From Pseudomonas proteolytica (GTDB taxonomy: Bacteria; Pseudomonadota; Gammaproteobacteria; Pseudomonadales; Pseudomonadaceae), in the NCBI RefSeq assembly GCF_007858275.1, contig NZ_VFEV01000018.1, positions 62,001-126,000 on the forward strand: 64,000 nt of DNA. Reading direction: 5' to 3'. The notes below the pieces were generated by a model that was not told where the DNA came from, ran no database searches, and saw only the letters and a list, made by a program, of their open reading frames with translations. Made by a program: the position numbers and the translations under genes. Shown one piece after another: positions 32,750-40,758 of this stretch (position 1 is its first letter; each line of letters opens with the position of its first letter).

Positions 32750-34390
32750 TTATATGGCAATGGCATAGGTAATGAAGTGGTGCTCGGGCACCGGGGCCGG
32801 CCGGTCGATCTGCGGGATGGCGTCGAGCAGGGCGCGGGTGTAGGCATGTTGGGGGTGGTCAAATACGTCGCGCACGGTGCCGCTTTCCACGACTTCGCCG
32901 TCCTTCATCACCAGCACCCGTTCGCTGACCTGGTTGATCACGCCCAGGTCGTGGGAGATGAACAGGCAGGCCAGTTTCAGGCGTGACTTGAGGTCGGCCA
33001 GCAGCGCGAGGATCTGCGCCTGCACCGACACATCCAGGGCCGACACCGGCTCGTCGCACACCAGCACTTGGGGGTTGGGCGCCAGCGCCCGGGCAATGGC
33101 GATACGTTGCCGCTGGCCGCCGGAAAGCTCCAAGGGGCGGCGGTCGAGCACGCTGGCATCCAGGCGCACCAACTCCAGCAGCTCCAGGGTGCGTGCCGGC
33201 CATTCGCGGCGTGGCAGGCCCGCCACTTGCAGCGCCTCGTTCAGCACCCGGGCCACGGTGTAGCGCGGGTCAAACGAGCTTTGCGGGTCCTGGAACACCA
33301 CCTGGATGCGCTGGCGCAGTTGGCGGCGTTGCTGATCGTTGAGTGCGCTCCAGGGCCGCCCGTTAAGCCACACATCGCCGGCGTCCGGGCGTTCCAGCCC
33401 TAGCAGCATGCGGGTGAGGGTGGTCTTGCCACTGCCGGACTCGCCGACAATCCCCAGGGTTTCCCCAGCCCGCAGGCTGAAGCTGGCGTTGTGTACCGCG
33501 ACATGGGGCTGGCCGTCGGGGCCGATAAAGGTTTTTTGCAGGTTGCGCGCCTCGATCAACGGCAGGTCGAAACGCTCGACACTCGCCACCTTCGGCGCCG
33601 CCCGGTTCGGTCGTTGGAAATGCACGGCGCGCCCAGCCCGCAGCAGCGATTGGGTGTAAGGGTGCTGCGGATCATGCAGGATCGCCTCCACCGGGCCCTG
33701 CTCGACAATCACCCCGTGATGCATCACCGCCACCCGGTCCGCCAGGCGCGACACCACCGCCAGGTCATGGCTGACCACCAGCATCGCCATGGCCTGGGAA
33801 CGCAGGGATTCCAGCAGCGCCAGGACTTGCGCCTGTACCGTGGCGTCCAGCGCCGTGGTCGGCTCATCGGCAATCAACAGCCGCGGGCCTGCGGCAATCG
33901 CCGAGGCGATCAGGGCCCGTTGGCGCAGCCCGCCCGACAGTTGATGGGGGTACTGCAACGCGCGCAGTTCCGGTTGTGGGACACCCACCGAACGTAGCAA
34001 CTCGATGACCCGCGCCTGGCGCGCATCGCGATCCAGTTGCGTGTGCAAGCGCAACGGTTCGGCAATCTCCTTGCCCACCGGGCGCAGGGGGTCGAGGGAG
34101 CCGAGGGCGTCTTGCATCACAAAGCCGATCTGCGCACCGCGCAGGGTCTGCCAGGCACGGTCGTCCAACTGGCGCAGGTCGATGTCGGCAAACGCCAGGC
34201 GTTCGGCCTGTACCCGTGAGCCGGCGCCGCTCAGGCCGCTGAGGGTGCGTGAGGTGACGGTTTTGCCCGAGCCAGACTCGCCCACCAGCGCCAGGCATTC
34301 ACCGGCGGCCAGGCTGAACGATATGCCCTTGATAATCGGTGTGTGGCCAAACTGCACCCGCAGGTCTTGCACTTGCACTAACGTACTCAT
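32750..34390 (-). CDS. ABC transporter ATPase, two fused domains (DppD-DppF type)
   Basis: A 546-residue protein with two complete ATPase domains of the oligopeptide/nickel family. First: Walker A GESGSGKT, signature LSGGLRQR, Walker B LLIADEP. Second: GESGSGKT, LSGGQRQR, LVCDEP. It energises the import complex formed by the two permeases and the lipoprotein binding protein encoded upstream. Start and stop overlap or nearly touch neighbours (ATGA with the permease), so it is translationally coupled in the operon. Confidence 0.93.
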   Translation of the reverse strand: MSTLVQVQDLRVQFGHTPIIKGISFSLAAGECLALVGESGSGKTVTSRTLSGLSGAGSRVQAERLAFADIDLRQLDDRAWQTLRGAQIGFVMQDALGSLDPLRPVGKEIAEPLRLHTQLDRDARQARVIELLRSVGVPQPELRALQYPHQLSGGLRQRALIASAIAAGPRLLIADEPTTALDATVQAQVLALLESLRSQAMAMLVVSHDLAVVSRLADRVAVMHHGVIVEQGPVEAILHDPQHPYTQSLLRAGRAVHFQRPNRAAPKVASVERFDLPLIEARNLQKTFIGPDGQPHVAVHNASFSLRAGETLGIVGESGSGKTTLTRMLLGLERPDAGDVWLNGRPWSALNDQQRRQLRQRIQVVFQDPQSSFDPRYTVARVLNEALQVAGLPRREWPARTLELLELVRLDASVLDRRPLELSGGQRQRIAIARALAPNPQVLVCDEPVSALDVSVQAQILALLADLKSRLKLACLFISHDLGVINQVSERVLVMKDGEVVESGTVRDVFDHPQHAYTRALLDAIPQIDRPAPVPEHHFITYAIAI

Positions 34391-35343
34391 CGGGATTTAC
34401 CCTCACTGCGTGCCAGCCAGTCACGGCCAATGGCGGTGATCGACACCACCGTCAGGATGATTGCCACGCTCGGCCAGGCCACCAACCACCAGGCATTGGC
34501 CAGGTAATTGCGGCCCATGGCGAGCATCGAACCCCATTCCGGCGCGGGCGGCGAGGCGCCAAAGCCTAAGAAACTCAAGGCCGCGCCGGTGATGATGTTG
34601 TGCCCGATACCAATGGTGGCGAGGATCAGGATCGGTTTGATCGCATTGGGCAGCACATGCCGCAACACCACGGCTGCACGATGCCGGCCGAGGGTGGTGG
34701 CGGCTTCGACGTAGGGCGCATCGCGCACTACCAGGGTCTGCGCACGCACCATTCGCGCAAAGCGCGGGATGCTCGCCACGCCCACCGCGATCAGCGTGAT
34801 CCACAGGCCCTGGCCCCAGAACGTGATGATCACCAGGGCCAACAGCAGGTCGGGAAACGCCAGCAACACATCGATCAAACGCATGATTGCGCCATCCACC
34901 AGGCGCGGGCCAAGTCCCGCCGCCAAGCCGAGGATGATCCCGACGCCGAGGCCGATGGCCGTGGACACCAGGCCCATCAACAGCGAAGGACGCACCCCGT
35001 GGATCAAGCGGGCGAGTACATCGCGCCCGTTTTCATCGGTGCCCAGCCAGTGGCTGCTGCTGGGGGGCAGGTAGGCGTTGCGGGCGGCGGCGGCCAGTGG
35101 GTCGACGCCGGTCAGCCAATGGGGGGCAATGGCGGCGAGTAAAAGCGCGATCAAAAACAGCCAGGCCAGGGCCAACCCAGGCCTGACAGTCGCGTCCCCC
35201 CTCGTGGCGAGTGGGCTTGCCCGCGTTGGGCGGCGAAGCAGCCCCAACATAGCGCGCAGAGCGGGGTTGCCCGGTAGAGGGCCGGGAGGGCTGCGCAGCC
35301 CCGCGCGGGCAAGCCCGCTCGCCACAGGGTTAGTGGGTTTCAT
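34387..35343 (-). CDS. ABC transporter permease (DppC type) with REPIN-encoded N terminus
   Basis: A 318-residue inner-membrane permease with about six helices and the loop EAATTLGRHRAAVVLRHVLPN of the oligopeptide family. ATG 35343 has AGGAG upstream and overlaps the monooxygenase stop by 14 bases, supporting the start. Residues 7 to about 47, before the first helix (LALAWLFLIALLLAAI), are encoded by a 122-bp REPIN, giving an odd Ala/Arg/Gly/Pro-rich cytoplasmic tail. Related DppC proteins have a short N-terminal tail here. Either the insertion is tolerated or translation restarts later. Confidence 0.85.
   Translation of the reverse strand: MKPTNPVASGLARAGLRSPPGPLPGNPALRAMLGLLRRPTRASPLATRGDATVRPGLALAWLFLIALLLAAIAPHWLTGVDPLAAAARNAYLPPSSSHWLGTDENGRDVLARLIHGVRPSLLMGLVSTAIGLGVGIILGLAAGLGPRLVDGAIMRLIDVLLAFPDLLLALVIITFWGQGLWITLIAVGVASIPRFARMVRAQTLVVRDAPYVEAATTLGRHRAAVVLRHVLPNAIKPILILATIGIGHNIITGAALSFLGFGASPPAPEWGSMLAMGRNYLANAWWLVAWPSVAIILTVVSITAIGRDWLARSEGKSR
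35204..35325. repeat. REPIN inside a permease coding region
   Basis: Inverted arms GTGGCGAGTGGGCTTGCCCG and CGGGCAAGCCCGCTCGCCAC enclose about 80 bp including GGGCGGCGAAGCAGCCCC and GGGGCTGCGCAGCCC. The whole element lies between the ATG and the first transmembrane helix of the DppC-type permease and keeps the frame open. Confidence 0.9.
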
Positions 35344-36667
35344 GGCGGCTCCTTGCATACTGGCTTTGCGGGTACGGCAAGCCCAAATGCTCACGCAACG
35401 TGCTACCGCTGTATTCATGGCGGAACACCCCGCGCTTGCGCAGCAGCGGCACCACCTCATCGACAAACACCTCGACCCCCGAGGGAAACATGTCCGGCAT
35501 GATGTTGAAGCCATCGGCCGCGCCCGCGAGGAACCAGTGTTCGAGGGTGTCGGCCACCTGTTCCGGGGTGCCCACCAGCAGCCGATGGCCGACCAGGATG
35601 CGTCGGGACAGTTCACGCACCGTCAGGCCTTCGCGGCGGGCCAGGTTGAGCTGGGCTTCGAGAAACCCCTGGGAGCCTTGCTCATAAGTGCCCACTTCAC
35701 CGATCCGCGCCCACGGCAGCGGCGCATCCAGCTCCAGCTCTTCGGCCGGGATGCCGACCCGCGCAGCCACCTGCTGGATCAGGCCATGTTCGCCGTGGTA
35801 GGCATTGAGTTGATCAAAGCGCGCATGGGCTTCGGCCTCGCTGCTGCCGATCACTGTGGACAGGCCCGGCATGATTTTCAGGTGCTCGGGGTTGCGCCCC
35901 CAGTGCGCGGCGCGTTGCTTCATGTCGCGGTAGAAGTGCAGGCCATCTTCCAGGCTGGTCTGGGTGGTGAAAATGGCATCGGCATACCGCGAGCCCAGGG
36001 CCTTGCCGCCTTCCGATGAGCCTGCCTGCACCAGCACCGGGCGGCCCTGGGGCGAGCGGGGCAGGTTCAGCGGGCCCTTGATGGAGAAGTGCTGGCCGAC
36101 AAAGTCCTGGCTGTGGATCTTGTCGGGGTGTGCGTAGCGCCCGCTGCCGGCATCGCCGATGATCGCGTCGTCCTCCCAGCTGTCCCAGAGCTTGCACGCG
36201 ATCTCGATAAACTCCTCGGCGCGGGCATAGCGCTGCGCGTGCTGCAGCTGGTTGGTCAGGCCAAAATTCTGTGCGGCGGCATCGGTGGCGTTGGTCACCA
36301 CATTCCAGGCCGCGCGGCCCGCGCTGATATGGTCCAGGGAGGCAAAGCGCCGGGCCAGGTTGTAGGGATCGTTATAGGTGCTGGAGGCGGTGGCGATCAC
36401 GCCGATGTGTTGCGTGGCCAGGGCCACGGCAGTCAACAGGATGGTCGGTTCCAGGCGGCCCACCGGCTGCGTGGCCACATCGCCCACCAGCGCCGGGCCG
36501 TCGGCCAGGAAGATTGCATCCAGGCAGCCGCGCTCGGCAATACGCGCGATATTGCGGTAGTACTCCACATCCAGATAGGCATCCGCCGGCACTTCGCCGA
36601 CCCGCCAGGCCGCCGCGTGCGCGCCGAAACCGAGGATGTTCATGCCAATGCTCATGTGCTTTTTCAT
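35330..36667 (-). CDS. FMN-dependent monooxygenase, NtaA/SnaA/DszA (luciferase-like) family
   Basis: A 445-residue two-component flavin monooxygenase. The NtaA/DszA branch is recognised from MNILGFGAHAAAWR, IARIAERGCLDAIFLADGP, ARRFASLDHISAGRAAWNVVT (two parts), and VLVQAGSSEGGKALGSRYADAIF. These enzymes use FMNH2 made by a separate reductase to cleave C-S or C-N bonds. No reductase gene lies in the operon. Its neighbours, DszC/SfnB-like oxidases, favour sulfur substrates. AGGA precedes ATG 36667; Met5 and Met9 are alternatives. Confidence 0.9.
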   Translation of the reverse strand: MKKHMSIGMNILGFGAHAAAWRVGEVPADAYLDVEYYRNIARIAERGCLDAIFLADGPALVGDVATQPVGRLEPTILLTAVALATQHIGVIATASSTYNDPYNLARRFASLDHISAGRAAWNVVTNATDAAAQNFGLTNQLQHAQRYARAEEFIEIACKLWDSWEDDAIIGDAGSGRYAHPDKIHSQDFVGQHFSIKGPLNLPRSPQGRPVLVQAGSSEGGKALGSRYADAIFTTQTSLEDGLHFYRDMKQRAAHWGRNPEHLKIMPGLSTVIGSSEAEAHARFDQLNAYHGEHGLIQQVAARVGIPAEELELDAPLPWARIGEVGTYEQGSQGFLEAQLNLARREGLTVRELSRRILVGHRLLVGTPEQVADTLEHWFLAGAADGFNIMPDMFPSGVEVFVDEVVPLLRKRGVFRHEYSGSTLREHLGLPYPQSQYARSRHETH

Positions 36668-36681
36668 GCAGGTTCCTGGGG

Positions 36682-37923
36682 TTAGACGGCGCTGGCTTCA
36701 TCGCGCGCGCTGGCATGCTCGGGGTTGTCGGCCACGGCTTGTTCCTGGGCGGCGCGCCAGGCGGCAGCGGGGCTGACGTCGTTGAGATAGAAATCGCCTA
36801 GGGCCCGTTCGCGGTAGATCGCCGGGTTGTGCGAGGCCAGGGTGCGGGCATTGCGCCAATGCCGGTCGAGGCGCCGCACTTGGCTGGTGGCCGAGGCGCC
36901 GCCGACTTCGAACAGCAGGCTGGTGGCTTCCAGCACCAGCGGCAGGATCACTTGCTGTGCCTGGTAGGTACGCACATCGGCGTCGACGTAGTGCGCTTCG
37001 CTGATGGAGCCGTCGAGCACGGCCTCATGGGTGGTTTGCAGCACCTGCGCGGTGGTCTGTACCAGGCTGTCGGCGGCATAGGCCAGGCTCGACAGCTTGC
37101 CGATCACCCGTTGCACCAGCGGGTCCAGGCGCGGGCTGGATTGCCCGGGGATGCCAAAGGCGCGGGTGCGGCCCTGGACAAACTCCACGGCATCGCGCAG
37201 CGCGGCCCGAGCGATCCCGGCCAGGGTCGCCAGGTGGAACAACTGGTAGAACGCCGAGATATACGACTCGGCCCGCAATTCGCCGGGCTTGAAGCGCCGC
37301 AGTACCTGATGCTCGGGCACCGCCACCTGGTCGAAGCGCGTGGTGCCGCTGCCGCTCAGGCGCTGGCCAAACCCGTCCCAGTCATCCACGCGGGTCACGC
37401 CGGGCGCATCGGTGGGCACCACCACGCTGATAAAGTCGGCACCGTCGGCGGCGGCCACGGCGATCCAGTCGGCATACAAGGTGCCGGTGCAGTAGTACTT
37501 TTGCCCGTCCAGTTGCCAGCCTGCGGCGGTGGGTTTGAGCGTCACCGAGTTGGTGGTGGTGTCACTGCGCTCGGCCATGGCTGCGCCCCACAATTGCCCT
37601 TCGACTACCTTGGGGAACCAGTACGCCTGGGATTCACTGTCCTGGCTCACCAGCCGGCCTTCGACGAAGCCGAAATGCGCGCGCACAATCTGCGGCAGGT
37701 TCGAGTCGGCGCTGCCCAACTCGGTGAGCAAGGCGAACAACTCGGGCAGGCTGGCGCCCAGGCCGCCCTGGCTACGCGGTACGCGCAAGGCACCGAAGCC
37801 GGCGTGTTTCAACCAGCCGACGGCGTCGAAGGCCAGGGTCCGCTCCTGTTCACGCTGCACCGCGCCCTGGGCAATGCGCTGGAAAACCGGGGCGAAGCGT
37901 TCGTGCAGTTGGGTGTTGCTCAT
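36682..37923 (-). CDS. Acyl-CoA-dehydrogenase-fold flavoprotein, SfnB/DszC-like (second copy)
   Basis: A 413-residue paralogue of the protein at 31569-32741, with the same architecture: KYYCTGTLYADWIAVA in the central domain and LFEVGGASATSQVRRLDRHWRNARTL (two parts) at the C-terminal helical domain. It probably oxidises a sulfur compound or its breakdown product using reduced flavin. Only two Met and one Cys occur in 413 residues. It precedes the DszA-like monooxygenase by 14 bases, and a REPIN separates it from the upstream permease. Confidence 0.85.
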   Translation of the reverse strand: MSNTQLHERFAPVFQRIAQGAVQREQERTLAFDAVGWLKHAGFGALRVPRSQGGLGASLPELFALLTELGSADSNLPQIVRAHFGFVEGRLVSQDSESQAYWFPKVVEGQLWGAAMAERSDTTTNSVTLKPTAAGWQLDGQKYYCTGTLYADWIAVAAADGADFISVVVPTDAPGVTRVDDWDGFGQRLSGSGTTRFDQVAVPEHQVLRRFKPGELRAESYISAFYQLFHLATLAGIARAALRDAVEFVQGRTRAFGIPGQSSPRLDPLVQRVIGKLSSLAYAADSLVQTTAQVLQTTHEAVLDGSISEAHYVDADVRTYQAQQVILPLVLEATSLLFEVGGASATSQVRRLDRHWRNARTLASHNPAIYRERALGDFYLNDVSPAAAWRAAQEQAVADNPEHASARDEASAV

Positions 37924-37973
37924 GTTCGGTTCCTAATCTGAAATTAAGTCATTCAAAGCTGACGACGATCCAA

Positions 37974-38080
37974 TGTGGGAGCGGGCTTTTGTGGGAGCGG
38001 GCTTGCTCGCGAAGGCGTTGGATCAGTCAACCTATGTATTGACTGAAACGCCGCCTTCGCGAGCAAGCCCGCTCCCACAC
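37974..38080. repeat. REPIN (TGTGGGAGCGGG type) within operon
   Basis: TGTGGGAGCGGGCTTGCTCG and CGAGCAAGCCCGCTCCCACA face each other around about 45 bp. A partial extra copy (TGTGGGAGCGGGCTTT) precedes the left arm. It lies between the second SfnB-like gene and the DppB-type permease. Confidence 0.9.
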
Positions 38081-38109
38081 AAGCCAACCCCCCACATAAA
38101 ATTCGGTGT

Positions 38110-39033
38110 TCATCGCGGTTTAACCCGTGGGTCAATCAACCCGTTGAGCACATCCACCAACAGGTTCACCACCACATAAACCAGCGCCGCCAACAACGTG
38201 ATCCCCAGTACCACCGGCGCATCCTTGGCCACGGCGGCATCGAGCATCATTCGCCCGATACCCTGGCGGGCGAACAGCATTTCGGTGACCACCGCTCCCC
38301 CCAGCAGGCTGGCGAAGATGAACCCGGACAGGGTCACCAGCGGCACCAAGGCATGGCGCAGTGCATGGCGCAGGCGAACCGCGGTCTGCGACAGGCCGCG
38401 CGCGCGGGCCATGGCGATAAAGGGTTGTTCGAGGATGTCTTCCAGTTCCTGGCGCAGCACCTGGCTGAGCATCCCGGCAATCGGCAGGGCCAGGGCGATG
38501 GTCGGCAGGATCAGGGTTTGCCAGCCGTTGGAGCCTGCCGGCGGCAATACCGGCCACTGGAACGAAAACACCAGCAACAGCAAAATCCCCAGCACGAACG
38601 ACGGCGATGACGACAGCACCAGCTCGCTGGCCGACGCCACGCGGCGTACCCAGGGGTTGCGCTTGGCGGTGAGCACCGCGCTGGCCAGCGCCAGGCCGAT
38701 GGCCAACAGTGCAGCGCTCAGGGCCAGTTGCAACGTGGCGCCGATCTGCTTGCCGATGGCTTCGGTCACGGGAATGCGCAGGCGGTACGACTCGCCAAAA
38801 TCACCCTGGGCAATGCGGCCCACGTAGCGTCCGTATTGCACCCACAGTGGCTGGTCGAAGCCGTATTCCTCGCGGACCTGGGCCAGTTGCTGCGGGGTGG
38901 GAATGGCATCCGGCCCGCCGAGAATCGCCAGCACCGGGTCGCCGGCACTGAAATGAATGGCGACGAAGGTCAGGGTGGCCGCGCCCCACAGCACGCCCAC
39001 GCCGGCCAGTAGTCGAGCGGCAAGCCGTTTCAT
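38110..39033 (-). CDS. ABC transporter permease (DppB type)
   Basis: A 307-residue inner-membrane permease with about six helices, the DppB-type N terminus (LAGVGVLWGAATLTFVAIHFSAGDP) and the conserved loop MARARGLSQTAVRLRHALRHAL. It pairs with the DppC-type permease of the same operon. ATG 39033 overlaps the binding-protein stop (ATGA). A longer frame to 39054 is not needed. Confidence 0.93.
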   Translation of the reverse strand: MKRLAARLLAGVGVLWGAATLTFVAIHFSAGDPVLAILGGPDAIPTPQQLAQVREEYGFDQPLWVQYGRYVGRIAQGDFGESYRLRIPVTEAIGKQIGATLQLALSAALLAIGLALASAVLTAKRNPWVRRVASASELVLSSSPSFVLGILLLLVFSFQWPVLPPAGSNGWQTLILPTIALALPIAGMLSQVLRQELEDILEQPFIAMARARGLSQTAVRLRHALRHALVPLVTLSGFIFASLLGGAVVTEMLFARQGIGRMMLDAAVAKDAPVVLGITLLAALVYVVVNLLVDVLNGLIDPRVKPR

Positions 39034-40742
39034 GGTGCCTCCTGGTCCAGCCATACGCTGGTAAAGAATGGGGTGTTGTGCACGGTGTCGAAGATCAGCC
39101 CCTTGACCGCCGTGCGATAGGCAATCAGCACCTGGCTCTCGAAGTCCGGCACCGCTGGCACCACTTCGGTCAGGCGTTGTTGCGCGGCGCTGTAGAGGGC
39201 CTGCAGTTCTCGCGGGTCGTGGGAACGGCGGGCGGCGCTGAGCAGTTGGTCCAGGCGCGGGTCGCTGAGGTTGCTGAGGTTGTTACCGCTTTTGGTGGGC
39301 GAGGCCCGTGAGTCGCTGTGGTACAGGATGTACAGGCCGTCGGGGGTGTTGGTGTGCCAATAGCCACCGCCGATGGCGTCGTAGTTGCCCGCAGTGCGGC
39401 GGTCGGTGAGCTGGGCCAGGGGCATCATTTCAATGATGAATTGCATGCCGACTTTTTTCGCATCCGCCTGCACCGCCACCGCGACGCTGCTGGGGAACGG
39501 CGGGCTTTCAAAACCCAGCAAGTGCGCCGACAGGCGCCGGCCATTCTTGACCCGATAGCCCTCGGCATCGCGCGCGGTCCAGCCGGCCTCGTCCAGTTGG
39601 CGGTTGGCGGCGTCGACGTCGTACTTTAGTACATCGCGGTAGGCCGGATCGTAGAACGGCGTGTTCACCGCCAGGTAATCGCTCTTGGGCAGGAACTCGC
39701 CGAACCCGGCGATCCAGGCCAGGCCGTCACGGTCGATGGCCTGGGCGACGGCTTTGCGCACCCGTACATCGTCGAACGGGAAGCGCAGGGTGTTGAACGT
39801 GAGGCTGCGGTAAGGGCTGGCCATGCGAATCCGGTTGCGTACCACCAGGTTCTGCGAGGCGCGCATTGCCGCCGTATTCTGCGCCGGGGCATCCAGGGTG
39901 AAGTCAGAACGCTTGGATTGCAGGGTGCTGTAGCGGGTCATGGCCTCGGGGACGATGCTCAGCTCGATACGGTCCAGGTAGGCCGGGCCGATGTGCCGGG
40001 TGACCGGTGGGGCCCAGTGGTAATCGGCGCGCCTGGTAAAGGTCGCCCCTTGTTCGCGGGTATAGCTTTGCAGCACGAACGGCCCGGAGCCGATGGGGTG
40101 TTCGGCAATACTCTTGGGCGCTTCACGGATCTGTTTGGGCGAGACCATGCTCAGCCAGGACTGCGCCAGCACATACAGGAACGGCGAGTAAGGTTCGCGC
40201 AGGTGCGCTTCGAAGGTGTAGTCGTCGATGATCCGGCCGTCGACGTAGGGCGCGATATACGCGGCGGCCAGCGGTGATTTGGTGGCCGGGTCGCGCATAT
40301 GCTCCAGGTTGACCCGCAACGCCTCGGCATTGAATTTTTCGCCGTCGCTGAAGGTCACGTCGTCACGCAGGTGGAAGGTGTAGGTCTTGCCATCCGGCGA
40401 GACGTCCCAGGACTTGGCGAGCCAGGGCGAAATCTTGCCGTTCTCGTCCTGATACAGCAGGCAGTCGTAGACGATGCGCGCCAGCCATTGCACGTTGCCG
40501 TGGTAACTGGAATGCACATCGAAGGTGCCGGTATCCAACGCCGCCGACACGCGCAAGGTGCCGCCCGGCGTGCCCTGGCGGGTTTCGTGGTAGTCGCTGG
40601 GGTCATAGCTGAGCAGGCCCTGGGCGTCCAGGTGCCCGTCCACCCGCTGCACCGAGCTGGGCGGTGGGGCGTCCGGCGAGCAGGCGCTCACCAGCAGCAA
40701 CCCCAGGAGCAGGCCGAACCTGCTCCAGTGATTGATCGGCAT
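39030..40742 (-). CDS. Lipoprotein substrate-binding protein, DppA/OppA family
   Basis: A 570-residue extracytoplasmic solute-binding protein of family 5. The signal peptide ends in lipobox LLVSAC, so it is membrane-anchored in the periplasm. Family motifs include YTFHLRDDVTFSDGEKFNAE (pocket-entry strand) and RKAVAQAIDRDGLAW. The family binds peptides, nickel, opines, glutathione and similar solutes. In this operon the ligand is presumably an organosulfur molecule handed over from the TonB receptor. It starts 17 bp after the receptor stop and is coupled to the permease. Confidence 0.92.
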   Translation of the reverse strand: MPINHWSRFGLLLGLLLVSACSPDAPPPSSVQRVDGHLDAQGLLSYDPSDYHETRQGTPGGTLRVSAALDTGTFDVHSSYHGNVQWLARIVYDCLLYQDENGKISPWLAKSWDVSPDGKTYTFHLRDDVTFSDGEKFNAEALRVNLEHMRDPATKSPLAAAYIAPYVDGRIIDDYTFEAHLREPYSPFLYVLAQSWLSMVSPKQIREAPKSIAEHPIGSGPFVLQSYTREQGATFTRRADYHWAPPVTRHIGPAYLDRIELSIVPEAMTRYSTLQSKRSDFTLDAPAQNTAAMRASQNLVVRNRIRMASPYRSLTFNTLRFPFDDVRVRKAVAQAIDRDGLAWIAGFGEFLPKSDYLAVNTPFYDPAYRDVLKYDVDAANRQLDEAGWTARDAEGYRVKNGRRLSAHLLGFESPPFPSSVAVAVQADAKKVGMQFIIEMMPLAQLTDRRTAGNYDAIGGGYWHTNTPDGLYILYHSDSRASPTKSGNNLSNLSDPRLDQLLSAARRSHDPRELQALYSAAQQRLTEVVPAVPDFESQVLIAYRTAVKGLIFDTVHNTPFFTSVWLDQEAP

Positions 40743-40758
40743 CGTGAAAGCTCCCACC

